In this document: piece after piece, positions 1-7,555 of the stretch
Layout of the letters: each line of letters opens with the position of its first letter
How positions within the stretch are numbered: the stretch's first letter is position 1
Assembly: GCA_045801465.1 (NCBI GenBank)
Contig: JBJMSU010000016.1
Span: 1-25,818, forward strand
From: DATFWC01 sp045801465
GTDB taxonomy: Bacteria > Pseudomonadota > Alphaproteobacteria > Rhizobiales > Xanthobacteraceae
Direction: 5' to 3'
Length of the DNA stretch: 25,818 bases
Translations under genes and position numbers: made by a program
Notes under the pieces: generated by a model
What the model was told of the DNA's origin: nothing
Databases searched by the model: none
The model's input: only the letters and a program-made list of their open reading frames with translations

Positions 1-673
1 GACCGTGCTGAAGCTGGGCAATTGCCAGGTTTTGGGCCACCGTACGACCGAAAAGAATGGTTATGTCGCGCTGCAGCTCGGCTCCGGCACCCGCAAGCCA
101 AAGAGCTTGACAAAGGCCACGCGCGGCCATTTCGCCGTTGCAAAGGTCGAGCCCAAACGCAAGCTCGCCGAGTTCCGGGTGGACGAGAGCGAGCTGATAC
201 CGGTGGGTGCCGAGATCACTGCCGACCATTTCGTCGTCGGCCAATTTGTCGACGTCACGGGAACGTCGATTGGTAAGGGGTTTGCGGGCGGTATGAAGCG
301 CTGGAACTTTGGCGGACTGCGCGCCTCGCACGGAGTGTCCATCTCACACCGTTCGATCGGGTCGACGGGCGGCCGCCAGGATCCCGGGAAGACGTTCAAG
401 AATAAGAAAATGCCGGGGCACTTGGGCGTCGAGCGTGTCACCACTCTCAACCTCAAGGTGGTGCAGACCGACGTCGAGCGCGGCCTCATCCTGGTGGAAG
501 GCGCGGTGCCGGGCGCCAAAGGCGGCTGGATCACCGTGCGCGACGCCGTGAAGAAGAAACTGCCCGATGCGGTGCCAAAGCCCGGCAAGTTTCGGCTACC
601 GGGTGCCCCGTCGGCAGATACCCCCGTCGAGCAGAGCGCGGCGCCAGAGCCGGCGGCGGAGGGAGGAGCGTGA
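1..673 (+). CDS. rplC: 50S ribosomal protein L3 (5' end outside window)
   Basis: The reading frame is open from base 2, and the first visible residues (TVLKLGNCQV) correspond to about residue 27 of family members, so the true start lies upstream. L3 is an early assembly protein that binds 23S rRNA near the peptidyl-transferase centre. The central loop signature is clear: SHGVSISHR followed by PGKTFKNKKMPGHLG. After the conserved core ends around KKLPDAVPKPGKF there is an Ala/Pro/Glu-rich tail of about 25 residues with no recognisable motif. The stop is followed one base later by the rplD ATG, as expected inside the S10 operon. The GTG at base 5 is an internal valine, not the start. Confidence 0.97.
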   Translation, partial: TVLKLGNCQVLGHRTTEKNGYVALQLGSGTRKPKSLTKATRGHFAVAKVEPKRKLAEFRVDESELIPVGAEITADHFVVGQFVDVTGTSIGKGFAGGMKRWNFGGLRASHGVSISHRSIGSTGGRQDPGKTFKNKKMPGHLGVERVTTLNLKVVQTDVERGLILVEGAVPGAKGGWITVRDAVKKKLPDAVPKPGKFRLPGAPSADTPVEQSAAPEPAAEGGA

Positions 674-674
674 C

Positions 675-1295
675 ATGGAAGTGAAAGTCACCACCCTCGA
701 CGGAACGGCGGCGGGCTCGGTCACGCTTTCCGACGCGATCTTTGGCCTCACCCCGCGCACCGATCTGATCCAGCGCTGCGTGAAATGGCAGCTCGCCAAG
801 CGCCAGCGCGGCACTCACAAGGTGAAGAACCGGGCGGAGATCAATCGCACCGGCAAGAAGATGTACCGCCAGAAGGGCACCGGCAGCGCCCGTCACGGCT
901 CCGGCCGCGTCAACATCTTCCGCGGCGGCGGCCGCGCCTTCGGGCCGGTGGTGCGCAGCCACGCCATCGACCTGCCGAAGAAGGTGCGTGCGCTCGCGCT
1001 CAGGCACGCGCTCTCCGCCAAGGCGCAGGATGGCGGCATCGTGGTGCTCGACAGCGCGGCCGTGAACGCGGGCAAGACCAAGGCGCTGCGCGACCATTTC
1101 GGCAAGCTCGGGCTTACCAACGCGCTGATCATCGACGGCTCGGAAGTCGACGCGAACTTCCGGTTGGCGGCACGCAACATTCCCAACATCGACGTGCTGC
1201 CGGTCCAGGGCATCAACGTCTACGACATCCTGCGGCGGCACACGCTCGTGCTCACCAAGGCCGCGCTCGATGCGCTGGAGGCGCGCTTCCGATGA
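675..1295 (+). CDS. rplD: 50S ribosomal protein L4
   Basis: 206 aa, normal for L4. The protein binds 23S rRNA domain I, and its long loop lines the exit tunnel. That loop is recognisable as RAEINRTGKKMYRQKGTGSARHGS, cited here only as a region at about residues 54-77, rich in Lys, Arg and Gly. The C-terminal globular part ends with VYDILRRHTLVLTKAALDALEARF. The start is the ATG one base after the rplC stop, with GGAGG in the rplC 3' end as ribosome binding site. The stop overlaps the rplW start in an ATGA. In E. coli L4 autoregulates the S10 operon; whether it does so here cannot be judged, because the operon leader is outside the window. Confidence 0.97.
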   Translation: MEVKVTTLDGTAAGSVTLSDAIFGLTPRTDLIQRCVKWQLAKRQRGTHKVKNRAEINRTGKKMYRQKGTGSARHGSGRVNIFRGGGRAFGPVVRSHAIDLPKKVRALALRHALSAKAQDGGIVVLDSAAVNAGKTKALRDHFGKLGLTNALIIDGSEVDANFRLAARNIPNIDVLPVQGINVYDILRRHTLVLTKAALDALEARFR

Positions 1296-1588
1296 GTCCC
1301 GATCCGCGCCACTACGACATCATCCTTTCGCCGGTCATCACCGAGAAAGCGACGATCGCGTCCGAGCGCAACCAGGTGACCTTCAACGTCGCGCGCACCG
1401 CCACCAAACCGCAGATCAAGGAGGCGGTGGAGAAGCTGTTCGACGTCAAGGTGAAGAGCGTCAACACGCTTGTGCGCAAGGGCAAGGTGAAGGCCTTCCG
1501 TGGCAACAGAGGCGTGCAATCGGACGTCAAGAAGGCGGTCGTGACCCTGGAAGAGGGCCACCGCATCGACGTGACGACCGGACTGTAA
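1292..1588 (+). CDS. rplW: 50S ribosomal protein L23
   Basis: 98 aa. L23 sits at the tunnel exit and is the docking site for trigger factor and SRP. The N-terminal part HYDIILSPVITEKAT and the KVKSVNTLVRKGKVKAFRG segment are diagnostic. The start ATG shares four bases with the rplD stop (ATGA), which implies translational coupling. The upstream start of the longer open frame would read through the L4 gene out of frame and is rejected. The stop TAA is followed by a 17-base gap with a GGCGGAGAG ribosome binding site for rplB. Confidence 0.97.
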   Translation: MSPDPRHYDIILSPVITEKATIASERNQVTFNVARTATKPQIKEAVEKLFDVKVKSVNTLVRKGKVKAFRGNRGVQSDVKKAVVTLEEGHRIDVTTGL

Positions 1589-1605
1589 ACCGGCGGAGAG
1601 CAAGA

Positions 1606-2442
1606 ATGGCACTCAAGACTTATAAGCCGGTAACCCCCAGCCAGCGTCAGCTGGTCCTGGTCAACCGCGCCGGTCTTCACAAGGGTGACCCGGTAAAGCA
1701 GCTCACCGAGGGCAAGAGCGGGACCGGCGGGCGCAACAACAACGGCCGCATCACCGTGCGCTTCCGCGGCGGCGGACACAAGCAGGCCTATCGTCGGGTC
1801 GATTTCAAGCGGCGCAAGTTCGACGTCCCGGCGAAGATCGAGCGCATGGAATATGACCCGAACCGCAGCGCCTTCATTGCCCTCGTCAAATACGAGGACG
1901 GCGAGCTCGCCTATATCCTGGCGCCGCAGCGGCTCGCGCCGGGCGATACCGTCGTCGCCGGCGAGCACGTCGACGTGAAGCCCGGCAACGCCATGCCCAT
2001 GGGCAACATGCCGATCGGCACCATCGTGCACAATATCGAACTCAAGGCCGGCAAGGGCGGACAGATCGCGCGCTCCGCCGGGACCTACGCGCAGATCGTC
2101 GGGCGCGACCAGGATTACGTGATCCTGCGCCTCAACTCGGCGGAGCAACGGCTCGTGCACGGCCGCTGCATGGCGACCGTCGGCGCGGTCTCGAATCCCG
2201 ACCATATGAACATCTCGATCGGCAAGGCCGGCCGCACGCGCTGGCTCGGCTGGCGCCCGCACAATCGCGGCGTGGCGATGAATCCGATCGACCACCCGCA
2301 CGGCGGCGGCGAGGGCCGCACCTCGGGCGGCCGCCACCCGGTGACCCCGTGGGGCTTCCCGACCAAGGGCAAGAAGACCCGCAAGAACAAGTCGACCACC
2401 AAATTCATCGTTTCCAGCCGCCATCAGCGGAAAAAGAAGTAG
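1606..2442 (+). CDS. rplB: 50S ribosomal protein L2
   Basis: 278 aa, the usual bacterial length. L2 is needed for subunit joining and peptidyl-transferase activity. The most conserved block, NPIDHPHGGGEG at about residues 226-237, holds the histidines next to the active site. The C-terminus is strongly basic (KGKKTRKNKSTTKF, then SSRHQRKKK), as in other L2 proteins. The ATG is chosen because MALKTYKPVTPSQRQ is the family N-terminus and GGCGGAGAG lies about 8 bases upstream. A longer open frame starting at 1270 only overlaps L4 and L23 out of frame. Confidence 0.98.
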   Translation: MALKTYKPVTPSQRQLVLVNRAGLHKGDPVKQLTEGKSGTGGRNNNGRITVRFRGGGHKQAYRRVDFKRRKFDVPAKIERMEYDPNRSAFIALVKYEDGELAYILAPQRLAPGDTVVAGEHVDVKPGNAMPMGNMPIGTIVHNIELKAGKGGQIARSAGTYAQIVGRDQDYVILRLNSAEQRLVHGRCMATVGAVSNPDHMNISIGKAGRTRWLGWRPHNRGVAMNPIDHPHGGGEGRTSGGRHPVTPWGFPTKGKKTRKNKSTTKFIVSSRHQRKKK

Positions 2443-2450
2443 GACACACA

Positions 2451-2732
2451 ATGGCGCGTTCGGTTTGGAAAGGCCCGTTCGTCGACGGCTACCTCTTGAA
2501 GAAAGCCGAGACCTCGCGCGCGTCGGGACGCCACGAGGTGATCAAGATTTGGAGCCGCCGCTCGACCATCCTGCCGCAGTTCGTCGGCCTCACCTTCGGG
2601 GTCTACAACGGGCAGAAGCACATTCCGGTGCTGGTGACCGAAGAAATGGTCGGCCACAAGTTCGGCGAGTTCTCGCCGACGCGCACGTTCTACGGCCACG
2701 CGGCGGACCGCAAGGCGAAGCGCACCACCTGA
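2451..2732 (+). CDS. rpsS: 30S ribosomal protein S19
   Basis: 93 aa. S19 sits in the head of the small subunit, in complex with S13, and contacts the A-site tRNA region. The N-terminus MARSVWKGPFVDGYLLKK and the C-terminal signature (HKFGEFSPTRTFYGH, then KAKRTT) match the family throughout. The start lies 8 bases after the rplB stop and the ribosome binding site is weak (AGGA), so translation probably depends partly on coupling from rplB. The next gene, rplV, begins 18 bases downstream. Confidence 0.97.
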   Translation: MARSVWKGPFVDGYLLKKAETSRASGRHEVIKIWSRRSTILPQFVGLTFGVYNGQKHIPVLVTEEMVGHKFGEFSPTRTFYGHAADRKAKRTT

Positions 2733-2750
2733 GCGAAGAGGCAGAAGGCC

Positions 2751-3131
2751 ATGGGCAAGAAAGCGCGCGATCGGGGCCTCGCCGACAACGAGGCGAAGGC
2801 GGTCGCCCGCAACATCCGGGTGAGCCCGCAGAAGCTCAACCTGGTGGCGGGGCTGATCCGCGGCAAGGCGGTGGCGGCCGCGCTCGCCGATCTCCAGTTC
2901 TCGCGCAAGCGCATCGCCAAGGACGTGCGCAAGTGTCTGGAATCGGCGATCGCCAACGCGGAAAACAATCACGACCTCGACGTCGACGATCTGGTCGTCG
3001 TCCAGGCGCATGTGGGCAAGGGTCTCGTCATGAAACGCTTCTCGCCGCGCGCGCGCGGCCGTGCCGGACGCATTCACAAGCCGTTCTCGCACCTGACGAT
3101 CGTCGTGCGTCAGGTCGAGGCGACGGCTTAA
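2751..3131 (+). CDS. rplV: 50S ribosomal protein L22
   Basis: 126 aa. L22 binds all six domains of 23S rRNA, and its beta-hairpin forms part of the exit tunnel constriction together with L4. The characteristic NIRVSPQKLNLVAGLIRGK is near residues 22-40. The C-terminal hairpin reads KRFSPRARGRAGRI followed by HLTIVVRQ. The stop codon TAA is part of the AAGGAGG ribosome binding site of rpsC, so termination of L22 and initiation of S3 occur within about ten bases. Confidence 0.97.
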   Translation: MGKKARDRGLADNEAKAVARNIRVSPQKLNLVAGLIRGKAVAAALADLQFSRKRIAKDVRKCLESAIANAENNHDLDVDDLVVVQAHVGKGLVMKRFSPRARGRAGRIHKPFSHLTIVVRQVEATA

Positions 3132-3140
3132 GGAGGTTTT

Positions 3141-3839
3141 ATGGGTCAGAAGGTCAATCCGATCGGGCTGCGGCTCGGCATCAACCGGACCTGGGATTCG
3201 CGCTGGTATGCCGGCAAGAACGATTACGGCAAGCTGTTGCACGAGGACATGGAGATCCGTGACGAGCTGATGAAGCAGCTCAAGCAGGCGGCGGTGTCCA
3301 AGATCGTCATCGAGCGTCCGCACAAGAAGTGCCGGGTGACGATCCATTCGGCGCGGCCGGGCGTGGTCATCGGCAAGAAAGGCGCCGACATCGAGAAGCT
3401 GCGCCGCAAGGTCGCCGAGCTCACCGATTCCGACGTGGTGATCAACATCGTCGAGATCCGGAAGCCCGAGCTCGATGCGCAGCTCGTCGCCGAGTCGATC
3501 GCCCAGCAGCTCGAGCGCCGGGTGGCGTTCCGCCGCGCCATGAAGCGTGCCGTCCAGTCGGCGATGCGGCTCGGAGCGGAAGGCATCCGCATCAACTGCT
3601 CCGGCCGGCTCGGCGGCGCCGAGATCGCGCGCATGGAGTGGTATCGCGAGGGCCGCGTGCCGCTGCACACGCTGCGCGCCGATGTCGACTACGGCATCGC
3701 AACCGCATTCACCACCTACGGCACCTGCGGCGTGAAGGTGTGGATCTTCAAGGGCGAGATCCTGGAGCACGACCCGATGGCGCAGGACAAGAAGATGGCG
3801 GAGACCGACGCCGGGCGCCCGCGCCGCGACGCGGCCTGA
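3141..3839 (+). CDS. rpsC: 30S ribosomal protein S3
   Basis: 232 aa. S3 lines the mRNA entry channel and contributes to helicase activity on structured mRNA. The type II KH domain is seen with its GKKG loop at residues 78-81 (SARPGVVIGKKGADIEKLRRKV region). The C-terminal domain carries GRLGGAEIARMEWYREGRVPLHTL. The last 20 residues (QDKKMAETDAGRPRRDAA) are a variable tail. The ribosome binding site AAGGAGG is one of the strongest in the window. A 33-base gap leads to rplP. Confidence 0.98.
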   Translation: MGQKVNPIGLRLGINRTWDSRWYAGKNDYGKLLHEDMEIRDELMKQLKQAAVSKIVIERPHKKCRVTIHSARPGVVIGKKGADIEKLRRKVAELTDSDVVINIVEIRKPELDAQLVAESIAQQLERRVAFRRAMKRAVQSAMRLGAEGIRINCSGRLGGAEIARMEWYREGRVPLHTLRADVDYGIATAFTTYGTCGVKVWIFKGEILEHDPMAQDKKMAETDAGRPRRDAA

Positions 3840-3872
3840 CCGCCGGATTGTTAGGAACGAGAGCCTGAAATC

Positions 3873-4286
3873 ATGCTGCAACCGAACCGGACCAAGTTCC
3901 GCAAGGCGCACAAGGGCCGCATCCACGGGGCGGCGAACTCCGGCAATTCGCTGACCTTCGGCCAGTTCGGGCTCAAGGCGATGGAGCCGGAGCGCGTCAC
4001 CGCGCGCCAGATCGAGGCGGCGCGCCGCGCCATGACGCGCCACATGAAGCGCGCCGGACGCGTGTGGATCCGCATCTTCCCCGACGTGCCGGTATCGAAG
4101 AAGCCGATCGAGGTGCGCATGGGCAAAGGCAAGGGCACGCCGGAACTGTGGGTGTGCCGCATCAAGCCGGGCCGCGTCCTATTCGAGATCGACGGCGTGT
4201 CGATGCAGATCGCGCGCGAGGCGTTGGATCTGGCCGCCGCCAAGCTGCCGATCAAGACGCGCTTCATCGAACGCATCGCCGAGTAG
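3873..4286 (+). CDS. rplP: 50S ribosomal protein L16
   Basis: 137 aa, standard length. L16 helps shape the A site and the binding surface for tRNA elbows on the large subunit. The N-terminus MLQPNRTKFRKAHKGR and the IRIFPDVPVSKKPIEVRMG block, followed by GKGTPELWV, are diagnostic. The ATG at 3873 is preceded by AACGAGAGCC, a modest ribosome binding site. The stop is followed eight bases later by rpmC. Confidence 0.97.
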   Translation: MLQPNRTKFRKAHKGRIHGAANSGNSLTFGQFGLKAMEPERVTARQIEAARRAMTRHMKRAGRVWIRIFPDVPVSKKPIEVRMGKGKGTPELWVCRIKPGRVLFEIDGVSMQIAREALDLAAAKLPIKTRFIERIAE

Positions 4287-4294
4287 GTGTCGTT

Positions 4295-4498
4295 ATGAAA
4301 GCAAGCGAAGCCAGAGGCATGGACGTCGAAAAGCTCGACGACGAGGTGCTCAAGCGCAAGAAGGAGCAGTTCAACCTGCGCTTCCAGCGGGCCACCGGCC
4401 AGCTCGAGAATACGGCGCGGGTGCGCCAGGTGCGCCGCGACATCGCGCGGCTGAAGACGATCGCGCAACAGAAGCGCGCGCAAGCGAAGTCGAAGTAG
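4295..4498 (+). CDS. rpmC: 50S ribosomal protein L29
   Basis: 67 aa, normal for this small helical protein near the tunnel exit next to L23. The central DDEVLKRKKEQFNLRFQRATGQL and following VRRDIARLKTI form the two long helices seen in L29. The ATG at 4295 is chosen because MKASEARGMDVEKL fits the family N-terminus; the longer open frame upstream lies inside rplP. No strong ribosome binding site is visible upstream (GTAGGTG), so coupling from rplP is likely. Confidence 0.94.
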   Translation: MKASEARGMDVEKLDDEVLKRKKEQFNLRFQRATGQLENTARVRQVRRDIARLKTIAQQKRAQAKSK

Positions 4499-4509
4499 GA
4501 GGCGTCAGA

Positions 4510-4761
4510 ATGCCGAAGCGGATGCTCCAGGGCACCGTGGTGAGCGACAAGCAGGACAAGACGGTGATTGTCCGCGTCGAGCGCCGCTTCACCCACCCCG
4601 TGCTCAAGAAGACGGTGCGGCGGTCGAAGAAGTACCACGCCCATGACGAGACCAACGAATACGGCGTCGGCGACATCGTATGGATCGAAGAGCACCGGCC
4701 GATCTCCAAGCTCAAGTGCTGGAAGGTCGTGCAGGGCGAGAAGAAGCAACGGGTAACGTGA
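4510..4761 (+). CDS. rpsQ: 30S ribosomal protein S17
   Basis: 83 aa. S17 is an OB-fold primary binding protein of the 16S 5' domain. The sequence MPKRMLQGTVVSDKQDKTV and the block RRFTHPVLKKTVRRSKKYHAHDE are typical. The start has an AGGAGG-type ribosome binding site that overlaps the end of rpmC (TAGGAGGCG). The gene is followed by a 40-base gap before rplN. Confidence 0.97.
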   Translation: MPKRMLQGTVVSDKQDKTVIVRVERRFTHPVLKKTVRRSKKYHAHDETNEYGVGDIVWIEEHRPISKLKCWKVVQGEKKQRVT

Positions 4762-4801
4762 AGCGCGTGGTCGCGCGAAGCAAAGAGGGAAGAGGTGCAT
4801 C

Positions 4802-5170
4802 ATGATTCAGATGCAGACCAACCTCGACGTGGCGGATAATTCCGGCGCGCGTCGCGTCATGTGCATCAAGGTCTTGGGCGGATCGAAGCGCAAATACGCC
4901 ACGATCGGCGATGTGATCGTCGTCTCGGTGAAGGAGGCGATCCCGCGCGGCCGTGTCAAGAAGGGCGACGTGATGAAGGCGGTGGTGGTGCGGGTGCGCA
5001 AGGACATTCGCCGCCCCGACGGCTCGATCATCCGCTTCGACCGCAACGCCGCGGTGCTGATCAATCCGCAGATGGAGCCGGTCGGCACCCGCATCTTCGG
5101 CCCGGTGCCGCGCGAGCTGCGGGCGCGAAACCACATGAAGATCATCTCGCTCGCCCCGGAGGTGTTGTGA
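4802..5170 (+). CDS. rplN: 50S ribosomal protein L14
   Basis: 122 aa, the standard length. L14 lies at the subunit interface, bridges to 16S rRNA h14, and is the target of the silencing factor RsfS. The N-terminus MIQMQTNLDVADNSGARRV and the signature VRKDIRRPDGSIIRFDRNA are as expected. An AGAGGGAAGAGG stretch upstream supplies the ribosome binding site. The stop overlaps the next start as TGATG (one shared base), implying coupled translation of L24. In this part of the operon gene order equals the classical spc operon. Confidence 0.98.
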   Translation: MIQMQTNLDVADNSGARRVMCIKVLGGSKRKYATIGDVIVVSVKEAIPRGRVKKGDVMKAVVVRVRKDIRRPDGSIIRFDRNAAVLINPQMEPVGTRIFGPVPRELRARNHMKIISLAPEVL

Positions 5171-5496
5171 TGGCGGCCAAGATCAAGAAGGGCGACAAGG
5201 TGATCGTGCTCACCGGTCGCGACAAGGGCCGCACCGGCGAGGTGTTCGAGGTGCGCCCCGCCGAGAGCCGCGCGCTGGTGCGCGGCGTCAACATGGTCAA
5301 GCGCCATCAGCGCCAGACCGGCGCCCAGGAGGGCGGGATCATCTCCAAGGAAGCGCCGATCCACCTGTCGAACCTGGCCCTGGCCGACCCCAGGGACGGC
5401 AAGCCGACCCGCGTCGGCTTCAAATTCGTCGGTGAAGGCCGCGACCGCAAGAAGGTGCGCTTCGCCAAGCGCTCGGGAGTCGAGATCGATGGCTGA
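5170..5496 (+). CDS. rplX: 50S ribosomal protein L24
   Basis: 108 aa. L24 is an assembly initiator that binds the 5' end of 23S rRNA. An N-terminal KOW motif is visible (IKKGDKVIVLTGRDKGRTGEV region, about residues 4-24). The middle KEAPIHLSNLALADP and the C-terminal FVGEGRDRKKVRFAKRSG are standard. The ATG overlaps the rplN stop by one base. The end of the gene overlaps the start of rplE by 8 bases in another frame, so L14-L24-L5 form a coupled chain. Confidence 0.97.
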   Translation: MAAKIKKGDKVIVLTGRDKGRTGEVFEVRPAESRALVRGVNMVKRHQRQTGAQEGGIISKEAPIHLSNLALADPRDGKPTRVGFKFVGEGRDRKKVRFAKRSGVEIDG

Positions 5497-6229
5497 CAAA
5501 GAGAAGGCGGATAAGCCGGCAAAACCCGCCAAGCCGAAGGACAAGGCGCAAGACAAGGCGCCGAAGCAGGACAAGACGCCGAAGCCGCAGAAGGCGGAAA
5601 AAGCGGAAGCGGCCGAGGGCAAGGAAGGCAAGGCTGCCAAGCCGCCGAGGAAGGCCGAAGCGGCTCCCGCAGCGGCGGAGCCGCGCGTTCCCCCGCGCCT
5701 GCGCACGTTCTTCGACGACGTGGTGCGCAAGAAGATGACCGAACAGTTCGGCTATAAGAACCCGATGCAGGTGCCAGCCCTGGACAAGGTCGTGATCAAC
5801 ATGGGCATCGGCGAGGGGGTCAACGATCGCAAGAAGGTGGAGTCGGCGGCCACCGACCTCGGCCTGATCGCCGGGCAGAAGGCGGTGATCACCAAGTCGC
5901 GCAAGGCGATTTCGAACTTCAAGCTGCGCGAGAACCAGCCGATCGGCTGCAAGGTGACGTTACGCAAGACGCGCATGTACGAGTTCGTCGACCGGCTGGT
6001 GAACATCGCTCTGCCGCGCGTGCGCGACTTCCGCGGGCTCAATCCGAAGAGCTTCGACGGCCGCGGCAACTGCACCATCGGCATCAAGGAGCACATCGTG
6101 TTCCCGGAGATCGACTACGACAAGGCGGCCGAGATCTGGGGCATGGATATCGTCGTCTGCACCACGGCCAAGACCGACGACGAGGCACGGGCGTTACTGA
6201 CAGCATTCAATTTTCCGTTCCGGCAGTGA
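5489..6229 (+). CDS. rplE: 50S ribosomal protein L5 with long Lys/Ala/Pro-rich N-terminal extension
   Basis: 246 aa, whereas typical L5 is about 180-190 aa. L5 binds 5S rRNA and the P-site tRNA region. The normal core starts near residue 69 (PRLRTFFDDVVRKKMTEQFGYKN) and shows LDKVVINMGIGEG, ITKSRKAISNFKLRE and GIKEHIVFPEIDYD. Residues 1-66 are a low-complexity tail of Lys, Ala, Pro, Glu and Asp, with repeats such as PAKPAKP. The start is well supported: between the ATG at 5489 and the core there is no in-frame ATG, GTG or TTG until the GTG-GTG pair encoding VV, which already lies inside the core. The ATG also overlaps the rplX end, as expected for coupling. The tail is probably flexible and solvent exposed; its role is unknown. 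Confidence 0.96.
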   Translation: MADKEKADKPAKPAKPKDKAQDKAPKQDKTPKPQKAEKAEAAEGKEGKAAKPPRKAEAAPAAAEPRVPPRLRTFFDDVVRKKMTEQFGYKNPMQVPALDKVVINMGIGEGVNDRKKVESAATDLGLIAGQKAVITKSRKAISNFKLRENQPIGCKVTLRKTRMYEFVDRLVNIALPRVRDFRGLNPKSFDGRGNCTIGIKEHIVFPEIDYDKAAEIWGMDIVVCTTAKTDDEARALLTAFNFPFRQ

Positions 6230-6247
6230 GGGGCGAAAGCTCCCCTC
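6228..6247 (+). other. small hairpin between rplE and rpsN
   Basis: GAGGGG (6228-6233) and CCCCTC (6242-6247) form a 6-bp stem over CGAAAGCT and overlap the rplE stop. It has no T-run. It could slow or mark the end of rplE translation; otherwise no function is evident. Confidence 0.3.
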
Positions 6248-6271
6248 AGACGCGGAAAGGCAGGAGAGAAA

Positions 6272-6577
6272 ATGGCGAAGAAGAGCTCGATCGAGAAGAA
6301 TGAGAGGCGGCGCAAGCTCGCCAAGAAATATTCCGGACGGCGGGTGCGGCTCAAGGCGATCGCGCGCAACAAGTCGTTGCCGATGGAGGATCGCTTCGCG
6401 GCGGCGCTCAAGCTCGCCGAGCTGCCGCGCAACTCTTCCGGCACCCGCGTGCGCAACCGCTGCGCCATGACGGGGCGGCCGCGCGCCTATTACCGCAAGC
6501 TCAAGATGAGCCGCATCGCGCTGCGGGATCTCGGTGGCAAGGGCATGATCCCGGGCCTCGTGAAGTCGAGCTGGTGA
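6272..6577 (+). CDS. rpsN: 30S ribosomal protein S14, zinc-independent long form
   Basis: 101 aa. This is the longer S14 type without zinc ligands: the CxxC pairs of the short form are absent, and the C-terminal part reads RNRCAMTGRPRAYYRKLKMSR. S14 assembles late in the head of the 30S subunit. The N-terminus MAKKSSIEKNERRRKLAKK is typical of Alphaproteobacteria. A GGCAGGAGAGAA ribosome binding site lies directly upstream, at the end of a 42-base gap that also carries a small hairpin. Confidence 0.97.
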   Translation: MAKKSSIEKNERRRKLAKKYSGRRVRLKAIARNKSLPMEDRFAAALKLAELPRNSSGTRVRNRCAMTGRPRAYYRKLKMSRIALRDLGGKGMIPGLVKSSW

Positions 6578-6591
6578 GGAGGGTTCCTTAA

Positions 6592-6990
6592 ATGCCTCTG
6601 AACGATCCGCTCGGCGATATGATCACGCGCATCCGCAATGCTGCTGCGCGCAACAAGTCGAAGGTTTCGACACCGGGCTCGCGGCTGCGGGCGCGCGTCC
6701 TCGACGTGCTCAAGAGCGAAGGCTATATCCGCGGCTACTCGACCGTCGAGCACAAGGACGGGCGCAGTGAGTTCGACATCGAGCTGAAGTATTTCGACGG
6801 CACGCCGGTGATCCGCGAGATTGCCCGCGTGTCGAAGCCGGGCCGCCGCGTCTATGTCTCGGTAAAGACGCTGCCGCGCATCAACAACGGGCTCGGCATC
6901 GCCATCGTGTCGACACCCAAGGGCGTGATGGCCGATCACGAAGCGCGCGACCAGAATGTCGGCGGCGAGATCCTGTGTACGGTGTTCTGA
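6592..6990 (+). CDS. rpsH: 30S ribosomal protein S8
   Basis: 132 aa. S8 is a primary 16S rRNA central-domain binder and in E. coli is the translational repressor of the spc operon. The N-terminus PLNDPLGDMITRIRNA and the C-terminal STPKGVMADHEARDQNVGGE are diagnostic. The ribosome binding site is strong (GAGGAGG, about 10 bases upstream). The E. coli S8 target is in the rplE region; a comparable RNA fold was not searched for in a reliable way here. Confidence 0.97.
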   Translation: MPLNDPLGDMITRIRNAAARNKSKVSTPGSRLRARVLDVLKSEGYIRGYSTVEHKDGRSEFDIELKYFDGTPVIREIARVSKPGRRVYVSVKTLPRINNGLGIAIVSTPKGVMADHEARDQNVGGEILCTVF

Positions 6991-7008
6991 TCGGGAGTTT
7001 TTAGAGCG

Positions 7009-7542
7009 ATGTCACGGATCGGCAAGAGAGCGGTTGCGATTCCCGCTGGCGTCACCGCCAGCGTGGCGGGACAGACCATCAACGTGAAGGGGCCGAAAGG
7101 CGCCTTGCAGCTCATGCTGCACGACGACGTCGCCGCCAAGATGGAAGGCGGCGAGATCCAGATCGGCCCGCGCAACGACTCCAAGAGCGCGCGCGCCATG
7201 TGGGGCATGTCGCGCTCGCTCCTGGCCAACATCGTCGCCGGCGTCACCAAGGGTTTCGAGAAGCGCCTCGAGATCACCGGCGTCGGCTACCGCGCCGCCG
7301 TGCAAGGCAAGAACCTGCAGCTGCTGCTCGGCTACAGCCACGAAATCAGCTATCCGATCCCGGAAGGGATCACGATTGCAACGCCGCGGCCGACCGAGAT
7401 CGTCGTGACCGGCATCGATAAGCAGAAGGTTGGCCAGGTTGCCGCGGAAATTCGCGACTTCCGGCCCCCAGAGCCCTACAAGGGCAAAGGCGTCAAATAT
7501 TCGGGCGAATACATCTTCCGCAAGGAAGGCAAGAAGAAGTGA
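7009..7542 (+). CDS. rplF: 50S ribosomal protein L6
   Basis: 177 aa, standard length. L6 lies near the GTPase-associated centre. It is made of two similar folds; the second ends with the signature PPEPYKGKGVKYSGEYI followed by a Lys-rich end. The N-terminus MSRIGKRAVAIPAGVTASV matches the family. A GGGAG ribosome binding site is located about 14 bases upstream (7 bases from TTTTTAGAG). The following rplR begins 13 bases after the stop. Confidence 0.97.
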   Translation: MSRIGKRAVAIPAGVTASVAGQTINVKGPKGALQLMLHDDVAAKMEGGEIQIGPRNDSKSARAMWGMSRSLLANIVAGVTKGFEKRLEITGVGYRAAVQGKNLQLLLGYSHEISYPIPEGITIATPRPTEIVVTGIDKQKVGQVAAEIRDFRPPEPYKGKGVKYSGEYIFRKEGKKK

Positions 7543-7555
7543 CGGGAGCTTAACG

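Noticed and set aside
2424..4043. A 539-codon open frame on the minus strand across rpsS-rplV-rpsC-rplP
   Set aside because: It is the antisense shadow of high-G+C ribosomal genes, with Arg/Leu/His-rich composition and no recognisable domain.
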